In this document: positions 32,282 to 38,877 of the stretch, in pieces
Layout of the letters: each line of letters starts with the position of its first letter
Numbering within the stretch: the stretch's first letter is position 1
Program-made: the position numbers and the translations under genes
Assembly: GCA_944390895.1 (NCBI GenBank)
Contig: CALXRQ010000017.1
Location: 1 to 38,877, forward strand
Source of the DNA: an uncultured Alphaproteobacteria bacterium
Lineage (GTDB): Bacteria; Pseudomonadota; Alphaproteobacteria; RF32; CAG-239
Direction: 5' to 3'
Length of the DNA stretch: 38,877 nucleotides
Notes under the pieces: generated by a model
Database searches by the model: none
Seen by the model: only the letters and a program-made list of their open reading frames with translations
What the model was told of the DNA's origin: nothing

Positions 32282-32467
32282 ATGGAGTACATTATTGTAA
32301 AAAAAAGATCAATTAGCCATCTGGAGCAAGCTGTAGCAAAAAAAATTGCCGAAGGTTGGAAACCGTTAGGCGGTGCTTTTCATGACAACTCCTTCACAGA
32401 AAGAGAGGGGTGTTATACTGATGGAATGTGCCAAACAATGATTAGAGAAGAAAAAAAGAATAACTAA
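32282..32467 (+). CDS. DUF1737 small protein
   Basis: 61-residue protein with the DUF1737 pattern: MEYIIVKKRSISHLEQAVAKKIAEGWKPLGGAFH at the N-terminus and a CYTDGMCQTMIR C-terminal part (family: YxIV, LxxxVxxxxxxGWxPxGG, YxQAM). Such proteins are small, cytoplasmic and of unknown function. No Shine-Dalgarno is evident and the flanks are AT-rich. It is followed by a perfect terminator hairpin. Confidence 0.75.
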   Translation: MEYIIVKKRSISHLEQAVAKKIAEGWKPLGGAFHDNSFTEREGCYTDGMCQTMIREEKKNN

Positions 32468-32486
32468 TCTAATCATTTCTATTGTA

Positions 32487-32517
32487 AAAAGTCCTGTTTT
32501 AAAAACAGGACTTTTTT
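32487..32517. terminator. Strong terminator after the DUF1737 gene
   Basis: AAAAGTCCTGTTTT and AAAACAGGACTTTT are perfect complements around one A (a realistic loop uses the AT end), followed by TTTTTT. AAAAA on the left side also gives a T-run for the minus strand, so it can serve the decarboxylase operon. Confidence 0.88.
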
Positions 32518-32602
32518 AGATAATTAATTGAAAAACAAAAAGACATTAAGTAAACGAGTTCGGAAAATTTTCCCAAAATACAATTTTTATATATATAATA
32601 GC

Positions 32603-34279
32603 CTATCGTTCTTTATAAACCATATCATCAACAATATATTTTTCTTTGTTAAGTTGTTCCGTCTCGCTTAATAAAACAAACGAATCAATTGTTTTAAATA
32701 TTTCCTCAATAATATTTTTTATGATAGATTTATTGAAAAATACAGATAACGGATATGCTTTTATCGCTCCTATTTTAATTCCTGTATTACCAACCGTATA
32801 ACTGCGAGAAGATGTATATGTAAAGTTTATTTTTCCGCTATGACTTAAGTTTTGAATATATTTTCCATAATTAATATTAAAATTACGCACATATTCAATT
32901 TGTTGTGATGGTAGAGATAAAATTTCGCTTAAATTCATATGCTTATATTTATCCGGTTTAATGATAAATAAAGTAGCCAAACCTTCTGTTTCAGAATTGA
33001 TAAGTTCAATTCTTTTGTCTTTACGAATAAGTTTTCGAAACATCTCTGTGGAGGAAAACAGATTACCTATAATATCCTGAAAACCACTTATTCCTAGAGA
33101 TTTCAAACAAATAAGCGCTGAAATAGCCCCTGAAGCAGACCTTGTTAATTCTAAAGATGTTTGAAAAGGCGCAAAATCTCCCCAGCTCAAATCTTTTAAC
33201 GGAATATTTTTTGAAGGGTTTAAGCTGAAATATCTGTTTTTATCCTTAATGATAAATATACTTGATATATAAGGACAAAAACCCGTTTTATGAAAATCTA
33301 TACCTATAGAATCAGCATATTTCAACTCTGATATTTTTAATGATAACGATTTAATTTTTTTCAAACTCTCTTTGCCGAAATTCAAAGGATTTTTGCGAAA
33401 ATCATAATTCTTAAAAAAGAGCCAAACCCATCCTAAAACAGCGTCAACATGAATATGCGGACTGTAGTCTAAGTTATATTTCTTAATAATTTTCTGATTT
33501 AAATCATAAATCTGCTTAATTGGATCTACAGCAAATTCCACAGTATTACATCCATTTATGTTAAAACCTAAAAAAGTCTTACCTTGCTCTATGTTTTGGT
33601 ATATAATTTTTTCAGTCGCCTCAATATCAATTGTACCTGTCTCTCCGCAAGGAGCATTTAAACAGTTCTTAGCACCTATACCCAACCATTGGCAGACTTC
33701 ATAGTGACAAGGATGTGCTGTTGCACTAGTAACCATAAAGCATTTTTGATTGTTCAGCCCTTCAAACATATTTTCGGGAAGAGCATGATTAAGTGCGATT
33801 TTGGTTGCATATAGGTTTGTTCCTTTTCCTCCGAAAGTAAATATCCCATGAGATATTTTCCAATCCCATTCAACTAAGTCACTTAAATATTTTACAACTT
33901 CCAATTCTGCTGTTAATAAACGTCCGGAATAATGATCTTCGGCAAAATTAGGATTAAACATATTTGTATACAAGCTTCCGGTTAAAGAAAGCAGATTAAC
34001 AGGAGGTATTACATTAATCATTGTTCCAGGATTGTTCCAATTAGGAAGATTTTGAAAAAAAGGAGCCACATAGTTAAAAATTTCTTCCGGCTCCATCGGA
34101 TCTTCATTTAAACAGCATGCTTTAAGATAATCAAAATACTTGAATTCTGTTGAACCTTTGAAAAAACACTCACCGTATGTCCTATAAGGTTTTATAGCTT
34201 TTTCAAAAATGTTTATTAGTTTTTTTAGATATGCTGTATTTGACTTTTTGAAGGAACCAAAATACTTTTTAACGTTCAT
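32603..34279 (-). CDS. Group II pyridoxal-dependent decarboxylase
   Basis: 558-residue PLP enzyme of the group II decarboxylase family (glutamate, aromatic amino acid, histidine, diaminobutyrate or aspartate decarboxylases). Seen: FTFGGKGTNLYATKIALNHA (148-167, replacing the usual T-GGS-x-AN), the PLP-stacking histidine in TAHPCHYEV (189/192), the PLP-nitrogen aspartate in HIHVDAVLGW (Asp279), and the Schiff-base lysine in IDFHKTGFCPY (Lys331). The N-terminal region includes NVIPPVNLLSLTGSL and NPGTM. Usual HVDAAxGG is altered to HVDAVLGW, so the substrate is unclear. The start overlaps the end of the upstream nucleotidyltransferase gene by 11 bases; GAGG precedes it. Last gene of an AT-rich three-gene operon. 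Confidence 0.88.
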   Translation of the reverse strand: MNVKKYFGSFKKSNTAYLKKLINIFEKAIKPYRTYGECFFKGSTEFKYFDYLKACCLNEDPMEPEEIFNYVAPFFQNLPNWNNPGTMINVIPPVNLLSLTGSLYTNMFNPNFAEDHYSGRLLTAELEVVKYLSDLVEWDWKISHGIFTFGGKGTNLYATKIALNHALPENMFEGLNNQKCFMVTSATAHPCHYEVCQWLGIGAKNCLNAPCGETGTIDIEATEKIIYQNIEQGKTFLGFNINGCNTVEFAVDPIKQIYDLNQKIIKKYNLDYSPHIHVDAVLGWVWLFFKNYDFRKNPLNFGKESLKKIKSLSLKISELKYADSIGIDFHKTGFCPYISSIFIIKDKNRYFSLNPSKNIPLKDLSWGDFAPFQTSLELTRSASGAISALICLKSLGISGFQDIIGNLFSSTEMFRKLIRKDKRIELINSETEGLATLFIIKPDKYKHMNLSEILSLPSQQIEYVRNFNINYGKYIQNLSHSGKINFTYTSSRSYTVGNTGIKIGAIKAYPLSVFFNKSIIKNIIEEIFKTIDSFVLLSETEQLNKEKYIVDDMVYKER

Positions 34280-35150
34280 TTACTTTTCCTCGCCCTTGAA
34301 TTGACAAATACTGTTGAACGTGTTTGTTTACCAACGTTTGTTCTTTATTATACAAAATATAATATTTCTTACTTAGGCTTAAAAACTCTTTTGCAGAATC
34401 ATAAATATTTTGGTTTTTATTAAAAAATAAAATTTCTTGTTCTTCTTTTGGCAACTTCAAAATTTGATCAAATTGATATGTTAAGTGTTTATGTAAACAA
34501 ACAGGATATTTCCTTTTATACATAAAAAGCCACTTAATAAAATGATTTCTGGTTTTATAAAGATGGTCTAAGATATCCGGATCTTTTTCTTCTGTTAAAA
34601 CTTCTACTCTCTGGGTATACGTTTTCAACCTGTTACCTAAAATATCCAAACGTTGTTTTCGTAAGTCGTCATTATAGAAAGGCAAAAATTCCTTTTCGAC
34701 CCGTTTCCTTTCAGGAATTTCTCCAAATAAAGGAACTCCGTGCTGGTATAACGCCCCTATAATCATATCTATGCTGTCATACGATGCCGCAGAACCTACA
34801 TTTTCAACGCGAGGAATTTCAGGGCGTAAAATTGTAATATCAAAAGGAATGTCTGGATGATCTATATAAAATTCTATTCTGTGTGCAATATAATCATCAA
34901 TAATTGTTGGCTGTTTATCTTTAAAATCAATGCCACTCTTATTAATTAAATCAACTATTTGATGATCAGGTATTTTCCCCATTTTATCAGTATAAACACA
35001 AATATCAATATCGGATATGCCTTCTTTAAACCCAAAAGCATAAGTAGACGATCCGTAGATCTGAGCAGCCTGAAAATCAAGATATTTTAAATCACTTTGT
35101 AAATATTTTTTTATATCTTTTAAAGCATTTTTATATTGGGTCAAAAACAT
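34269..35150 (-). CDS. Nucleotidyltransferase-fold protein
   Basis: 293-residue protein with a Pol-beta/MNT-type nucleotidyltransferase domain. IYGSSTYAFGFKEGISDIDICVYTD (31-55) gives the G-S motif and the metal-binding Asp47 and Asp49; the third carboxylate is Asp104 in IPFDITILRP. The remainder is helical, with a basic patch (LDHLYKTRNHFIKWLFMYKRKYP) that could bind an acceptor. The layout recalls antibiotic-type or sugar/alcohol nucleotidyltransferases, not cyclic-nucleotide synthases, but the substrate cannot be told. ATG 35150 chosen; TTG 35174 would overlap the upstream gene. It starts four bases after the phosphodiesterase stop and overlaps the decarboxylase start, so it is translationally coupled to both. 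Confidence 0.85.
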   Translation of the reverse strand: MFLTQYKNALKDIKKYLQSDLKYLDFQAAQIYGSSTYAFGFKEGISDIDICVYTDKMGKIPDHQIVDLINKSGIDFKDKQPTIIDDYIAHRIEFYIDHPDIPFDITILRPEIPRVENVGSAASYDSIDMIIGALYQHGVPLFGEIPERKRVEKEFLPFYNDDLRKQRLDILGNRLKTYTQRVEVLTEEKDPDILDHLYKTRNHFIKWLFMYKRKYPVCLHKHLTYQFDQILKLPKEEQEILFFNKNQNIYDSAKEFLSLSKKYYILYNKEQTLVNKHVQQYLSIQGRGKVNER

Positions 35151-35154
35151 CTGA

Positions 35155-36276
35155 TTATTTCTCTTCCAGCACAATGAGAGGAACGGTCATTTCTTCCGGA
35201 GTAAAACCGGCATGGTCAGCTTTTAACGGAGAAAATATTTTTTCGCCAGTGCTATAACGCAAAGATTTGTCCTTAATTGCAATAGCGACAAAGTCACCTA
35301 ATAAAGAAGGTACAATTTGGTGCATTCTATTCGTCCCTAAGATACAAGAAGATAAAAAATCTTTTTTTGTAAACAAAACAAAGTCTTTACCAAAATACTC
35401 ACGGAAAAGATTTTCAAAGTTATCTCTTCGGTTTGGTTTAACAAAAAATGTAACAAAACGAGCTTCAAGCGCTGGGGGGCGATCAAATGTTTCGCAAAGA
35501 TCAGGGAATTTATTTAAATATATTTCTTCAACATTTATTGCTCCGTGATCTGCCGAAATAATAACAATAGTATCTTCCAATTTATTCGACATTTTGACAA
35601 CCTGTTTTTCGATATCTGTCAAAATATCTTTAATTTCAGGAGATTTTACACCATATTGATGTATCGAGTGATCCGGTTCTGTCCAATATGCAGAAATAAT
35701 TTTTCTGTCTGAATTTTTCTTTGTTGTCTGAACAATTCTTTCACACATTTCTTCAAAACTATTAACCCCGTCAGGATCAAAAGGCGGAAAAATTTTATAA
35801 TATTTAACATCAGGATTTTTTTTAACAATTTTTGAATATATAGAGTCATACCTTATCAAGCTTTCGGAAGGAGCTGGTTCTGATATAGGCTTTCCTGAAT
35901 AAAATTCAGTATTTCGAAACAACTCTATAATTTTATTATATTGAGGAAAATAACTCATCCACCCCAACCATCCGGAATGAAGAGGCGGAAGACCGCAATG
36001 AAACGTTGTGGTTGCCGCGGCTGTCGTCGGTGGAAATACAGAACTTATGTTTTTTAAAATATGACGATTTAAGAATGAATTTTGTGGTAAATTTTGTTTA
36101 AGAATGAATGTTCCCATGCAATCAATGACCATTAAAACAACATTCTTATAATTTTTGTTTAGTACAGCATCAAGCTCGGGCAAGGTAGAATATTCCGCCG
36201 CCCCATTGAAATACATTAAAACAGAATTACTAACAGATAAAATACTATTGCCATAATCAACAGATATGTTTGTCAT
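35155..36276 (-). CDS. Alkaline phosphatase superfamily phosphodiesterase / nucleotide pyrophosphatase-type
   Basis: 373-residue metal-dependent hydrolase of the type I phosphodiesterase/nucleotide pyrophosphatase clan. All ligands of the two-metal site can be placed: Asp52 in VVLMVIDCMG, the nucleophile Thr in FPPTTAAATTTFHCG (about 84), Asp201 and His205 in WTEPDHSIHQYG, Asp242-His243 in IISADHG, and His354 in KADHAGFTPEEM. No signal peptide with the chosen start, which suggests a cytoplasmic location, unusual for this clan. Start: ATG 36276 (MTNIS) or ATG 36288 (MKIVMTNIS), both after a GGGG stretch; the open frame continues to 36459 through the upstream terminator. First gene of the operon with nucleotidyltransferase and decarboxylase. 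Confidence 0.86.
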   Translation of the reverse strand: MTNISVDYGNSILSVSNSVLMYFNGAAEYSTLPELDAVLNKNYKNVVLMVIDCMGTFILKQNLPQNSFLNRHILKNISSVFPPTTAAATTTFHCGLPPLHSGWLGWMSYFPQYNKIIELFRNTEFYSGKPISEPAPSESLIRYDSIYSKIVKKNPDVKYYKIFPPFDPDGVNSFEEMCERIVQTTKKNSDRKIISAYWTEPDHSIHQYGVKSPEIKDILTDIEKQVVKMSNKLEDTIVIISADHGAINVEEIYLNKFPDLCETFDRPPALEARFVTFFVKPNRRDNFENLFREYFGKDFVLFTKKDFLSSCILGTNRMHQIVPSLLGDFVAIAIKDKSLRYSTGEKIFSPLKADHAGFTPEEMTVPLIVLEEK

Positions 36277-36354
36277 TACTATTTTCATCCCCAGCAAAAA
36301 TACCTGATTCGAGAATTTATCAACGAAAACAATAAACAATTTATTTTGTATATA

Positions 36355-36377
36355 TAAAAAAACTCCCATAAAGGGAG
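36355..36377 (-). terminator. Terminator between the two island units
   Basis: Minus-strand stem CTCCC (36377-36373) with GGGAG (36367-36363), loop TTTAT, then TTTTTTT. It separates the ATPase unit from the phosphodiesterase operon. Confidence 0.8.
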
Positions 36378-36427
36378 AATATTTTTCATTGGTGATGCTT
36401 AACTCACGATTTACGAATAATTTTACT

Positions 36428-36889
36428 TTATAAAAATTTATTATCCCAAAATTTTTCAATTTCTTTTAACATATCTTCAACCTTAATAATTTCATTATCA
36501 CTATTAAGCGTAAGAGCTTTGGGGATATCAGTTCCTTCAACTTTTCCAGACTGATAACATTTTTGAGGGTTGAAATGCTTAGAACCATTAGCAATATCTG
36601 ACAAAGCTAAACTGTGAGGAATTTCTTTTTGTTTTTCTCTTTTGTTTTTATCATTAACCCAATACCAGTCTGCTAAATGATATAATGTAATGCACGCATT
36701 AATCGCTTTTCTTGCATTTCCAGAATCTTGATAAAAATCTTTTAAGTTTTCTTTTATAACACCGTAATAAAAGGATTTAGCATCATAAAATTCAAAAATA
36801 GATTGTGTATGCGTTATTGTGGTTTCAATCTTTGGATATATTGTTAACCCCAATGCAGGAAAATGTATTTCTTTTGCAAAATATGCCAT
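36428..36889 (-). CDS. Small helical protein paired with the AAA_13-type ATPase
   Basis: 153-residue soluble protein that I cannot name. Predicted beta N-terminus (AKEIHFPALGLTIYPKIETTI), then mostly helical: NARKAINACITLYHLADWYWVND and SLALSDIANGSKHFNPQK. The second includes ANGSKH, a motif of a kind found in small HEPN-like or Abi-associated proteins; no canonical R-x4-6-H catalytic motif is seen. AAGGAA lies ahead of the ATG at 36889. It begins 30 bases after the ATPase stop on the same strand and ends just before a terminator, so the two form a bicistronic unit. A toxin, effector or regulator partner is plausible, by context only. Confidence 0.72.
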   Translation of the reverse strand: MAYFAKEIHFPALGLTIYPKIETTITHTQSIFEFYDAKSFYYGVIKENLKDFYQDSGNARKAINACITLYHLADWYWVNDKNKREKQKEIPHSLALSDIANGSKHFNPQKCYQSGKVEGTDIPKALTLNSDNEIIKVEDMLKEIEKFWDNKFL

Positions 36890-36918
36890 TTTTATTCCTT
36901 GAATCACCTCAACTAATA

Positions 36919-38877
36919 TTAAGCAATAATAGAAACTCTACCAAATAAATCTACAAGAGATTTTATTGACATATCAATGATTGGTTCAAACATAAATGAG
37001 TTTATATGAATATTTTCTGATGACATTAATGATACTTTGTTCATTAGCAAAATATTATCATGTTGATCAGGACATAATTTCTTATATTGTCCTAATAATT
37101 TTCCTGTTTGATTATTTTGTTTGTATATTTCTTCCAAAATATTTCCTGATTTGTCAACTACAGAAATCTCATTTATCATAAAACGTTCAGCTAATAAACG
37201 AATAGCCATTGATAATATAATTTTTCCATCTAAATCAATGGAAGATTCTCCTGATTTTACAATATTTTTAGCTGTTTTTATAATTAAATCATAAACTTTT
37301 TCATTCTCTCGTCCACTTGAGATATTTAATTTTTCGCTAAATGTTACAGATTTTTCAAATATACCTTCCAAATCTTTAATTGTAATATCGAAAGTATCTT
37401 TTTTTATATGCAATAGTGATGTTAATTTTATATAATTTTCATCCTCCATACTATTGGAATATTCTATTATATTTCTTATAAAAGGTATTGCTGTAATAAT
37501 ATCATTATCAGCATTTTTATAAATTCCTTTCTTAATTTCAGAAAAAGGATTCTTAAAAACATAACGGGGATTTTCTATTTTCAAAGTTCCTTTTTCTCTA
37601 GAAACCATCCTAGGAATTATCATTTCTTTCATTCTAGCTGAACATGTTCTAAAAAAGTCGAAATTATGAGTTAAAATTATAAAATTCAAATTTGGATCAG
37701 ATGCTAAATCTTGTATATATTCTAAAATAGCATATTTATTCTTATAATCAAACGATTCTGCAATATCATCGGTTATAATTAAAACTGATTTATTCTGTTG
37801 TTTTATCGCCTCTAAATCATTTATAATATTTAACAAATATAATGCTCGTTTTTCTCCCTGACTTAAAATTTTTTCTAGATTTTTTCTAGCTATTGGAACT
37901 CTTTCATCTGTTTCTAAATCTCTATATTCAAATTTAAACTCAGGAAGTTCATTGTTTAAAACAACATCTTCCATATTAGGCACATCTATATTAAAAGGAA
38001 CAGTAAATCTTGATTTAAAAATATCTAAGACATTATCCCATTGTGAACGGGTGCTTTTAGCTTGTTCCTTGATTTGTACAATCAATGCTTGTGATTTTTT
38101 ATATTCATTAACAACAGATAATACAAGTTCTTTACAAGATAGCAATGCGGTACCCAATACTTTTTTTCTAAAACCTTCAAAATCTTTTAATAATGGTATA
38201 ATTTCAGGATGTGCTTCAATAATTCCTCTAAATTTAAACAATGCTCGTTTGTTTAATTCATTATCTATTTTATCAAATTTTTTATGTAACTTTTCATCTT
38301 TAAATATCTTATTTCTCTCTTTCTGAACGATCTCTTGCAATTCCTGAACAGAGGATATTGGTTCGTCTATTCCATTTAAGATTACCTCGTGTTCCGCCTC
38401 AAAAAATCTATTTTCATTAAGATTGGCAATTGTGGCATCTGCATTATACTGACTAAAAACTCCCCTTTTAAAAATAGGAGAAGCTGCCAATAATTCATCA
38501 TAACATTTGCTATAATCTTCTATCTTTTCTATATTTTTAGAATCTGCACAGAATTTTTTTATATTCTCATCAAAAAGAACTGCGTACGGAATCTCTTTAA
38601 AATTCAAATGAATTTCATCTTGCGTAAATAAATCATTTTCAATATTTAAAAGTAAAGTTTCCAAAAAATCAATAGAACTCTTTCCATAAAGGGAAGTAAT
38701 CTCTTTTGTAAAATCAACTTCTTTACTATTAAAATATTCACTAAGAGCTTCTTCCAAAGAATGTTGAGATAATTTGATTTTTTCCATAACATCATCGTAA
38801 GATTTTTTTAAATCCTTTTTTACCATAAGCTTTGCGCTATTAGGAGAAAAATATTCATCTTCATAACTGTTAATAAC
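36919..38877 (-). CDS. PrrC/RloC-like (AAA_13) ATPase, N-terminus cut by the window edge
   Basis: The frame is open to the right window edge; 652 residues are visible (an ATG at 38826 exists but the upstream VINSYEDEYFSPN fits the segment after Walker A, so it is not the start). The middle contains the ABC-type signature LSQGEKRALYLL (about 320 after the ATG), Walker B VLIITDDIAESFD (about 347-359) with the D-D-x-x-x-S-F-D pattern of PrrC/RloC/AAA_13 proteins, and the H-loop ILTHNFDFF (about 380). Between the missing Walker A and the signature lie long helices, probably a coiled-coil hairpin. The C-terminal 230 residues contain IPFIRNIIEYSN, YIKLTSLLHIKKDT and MAIRLLAERFMI, typical of these ATPases. 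Low GC differs from the left part of the window. Role in defence against phage is inferred from family. Confidence 0.85.
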   Translation of the reverse strand, partial: VINSYEDEYFSPNSAKLMVKKDLKKSYDDVMEKIKLSQHSLEEALSEYFNSKEVDFTKEITSLYGKSSIDFLETLLLNIENDLFTQDEIHLNFKEIPYAVLFDENIKKFCADSKNIEKIEDYSKCYDELLAASPIFKRGVFSQYNADATIANLNENRFFEAEHEVILNGIDEPISSVQELQEIVQKERNKIFKDEKLHKKFDKIDNELNKRALFKFRGIIEAHPEIIPLLKDFEGFRKKVLGTALLSCKELVLSVVNEYKKSQALIVQIKEQAKSTRSQWDNVLDIFKSRFTVPFNIDVPNMEDVVLNNELPEFKFEYRDLETDERVPIARKNLEKILSQGEKRALYLLNIINDLEAIKQQNKSVLIITDDIAESFDYKNKYAILEYIQDLASDPNLNFIILTHNFDFFRTCSARMKEMIIPRMVSREKGTLKIENPRYVFKNPFSEIKKGIYKNADNDIITAIPFIRNIIEYSNSMEDENYIKLTSLLHIKKDTFDITIKDLEGIFEKSVTFSEKLNISSGRENEKVYDLIIKTAKNIVKSGESSIDLDGKIILSMAIRLLAERFMINEISVVDKSGNILEEIYKQNNQTGKLLGQYKKLCPDQHDNILLMNKVSLMSSENIHINSFMFEPIIDMSIKSLVDLFGRVSIIA

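Noticed and set aside
32521..32602. tRNA or attachment site at the island border
   Set aside because: No cloverleaf can be formed and no repeated border sequence was found; only a short AT palindrome is present.
34269..35150. CBASS-type cyclic nucleotide synthase
   Set aside because: The catalytic block fits MNT-like nucleotidyltransferases more closely, and no Cap effector gene is in the operon.
36919..38826. Complete ATPase gene starting at ATG 38826
   Set aside because: The frame stays open to the edge, and a Walker A, required by the family, is missing from the shorter version.

Overview
The window is a compact bacterial chromosome segment, almost certainly from an alphaproteobacterium. 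Three things point there: the TolC - PopZ (DUF2497) - ValS gene order at 6.5-11.9 kb; PopZ itself, a polar organising protein essentially confined to that class; and a lexA promoter carrying the alphaproteobacterial SOS box GTTC-N7-GTTC. A lone GT11 fucosyltransferase weakly suggests a host-associated lifestyle; that is inference.

Layout. 1-3.8 kb: end of gapA, pgk, a small orphan and a 595-residue orphan. 3.9-11.9 kb: glycogen phosphorylase diverging from tolC, then popZ and valS. 11.9-16.7 kb (minus): a putative HExxH protein, two probably paralogous membrane proteins, a BI-1 family channel-like protein and enolase. 16.9-20.2 kb: dCMP-deaminase-like protein, orphan LuxR-type regulator, lexA with its operator, and a putative wall-active protein. 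20.4-23.2 kb: class II LysRS and a divergent polysaccharide deacetylase. 23.2-24.2 kb: a PEGA-like lipoprotein, an unexplained noncoding stretch that folds into an elaborate RNA ending in a terminator, and a 54-residue membrane protein. 24.2-26.7 kb: a ygiW-qseB-qseC-like operon with a CTTAA-N6-CTTAA box upstream. 26.8-32.5 kb: acetyltransferase, a divergent pair (HExxH protein / membrane-anchored lysozyme-like protein) around a palindromic double promoter, fucosyltransferase, Ogt, lipocalin-like lipoprotein, a frameshifted remnant and a DUF1737 protein.

From about 32.2 kb to the end the DNA is visibly more AT-rich and codon choice changes, which suggests an acquired island. It holds two minus-strand units: a PrrC/AAA_13-type ATPase (cut by the window edge) with a small helical partner, resembling defence modules; and a tightly packed phosphodiesterase - nucleotidyltransferase - PLP decarboxylase operon whose combined role I cannot assign. 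These two units and the structured RNA at 23.66-23.92 kb are the best candidates for undescribed biology.

Most transcription units end in recognisable intrinsic terminators, many bidirectional, so unit boundaries can be read with fair confidence. Start codons were chosen from Shine-Dalgarno spacing and often differ from the longest open frame. No tRNA, rRNA, CRISPR array, insertion sequence or integrase was found.
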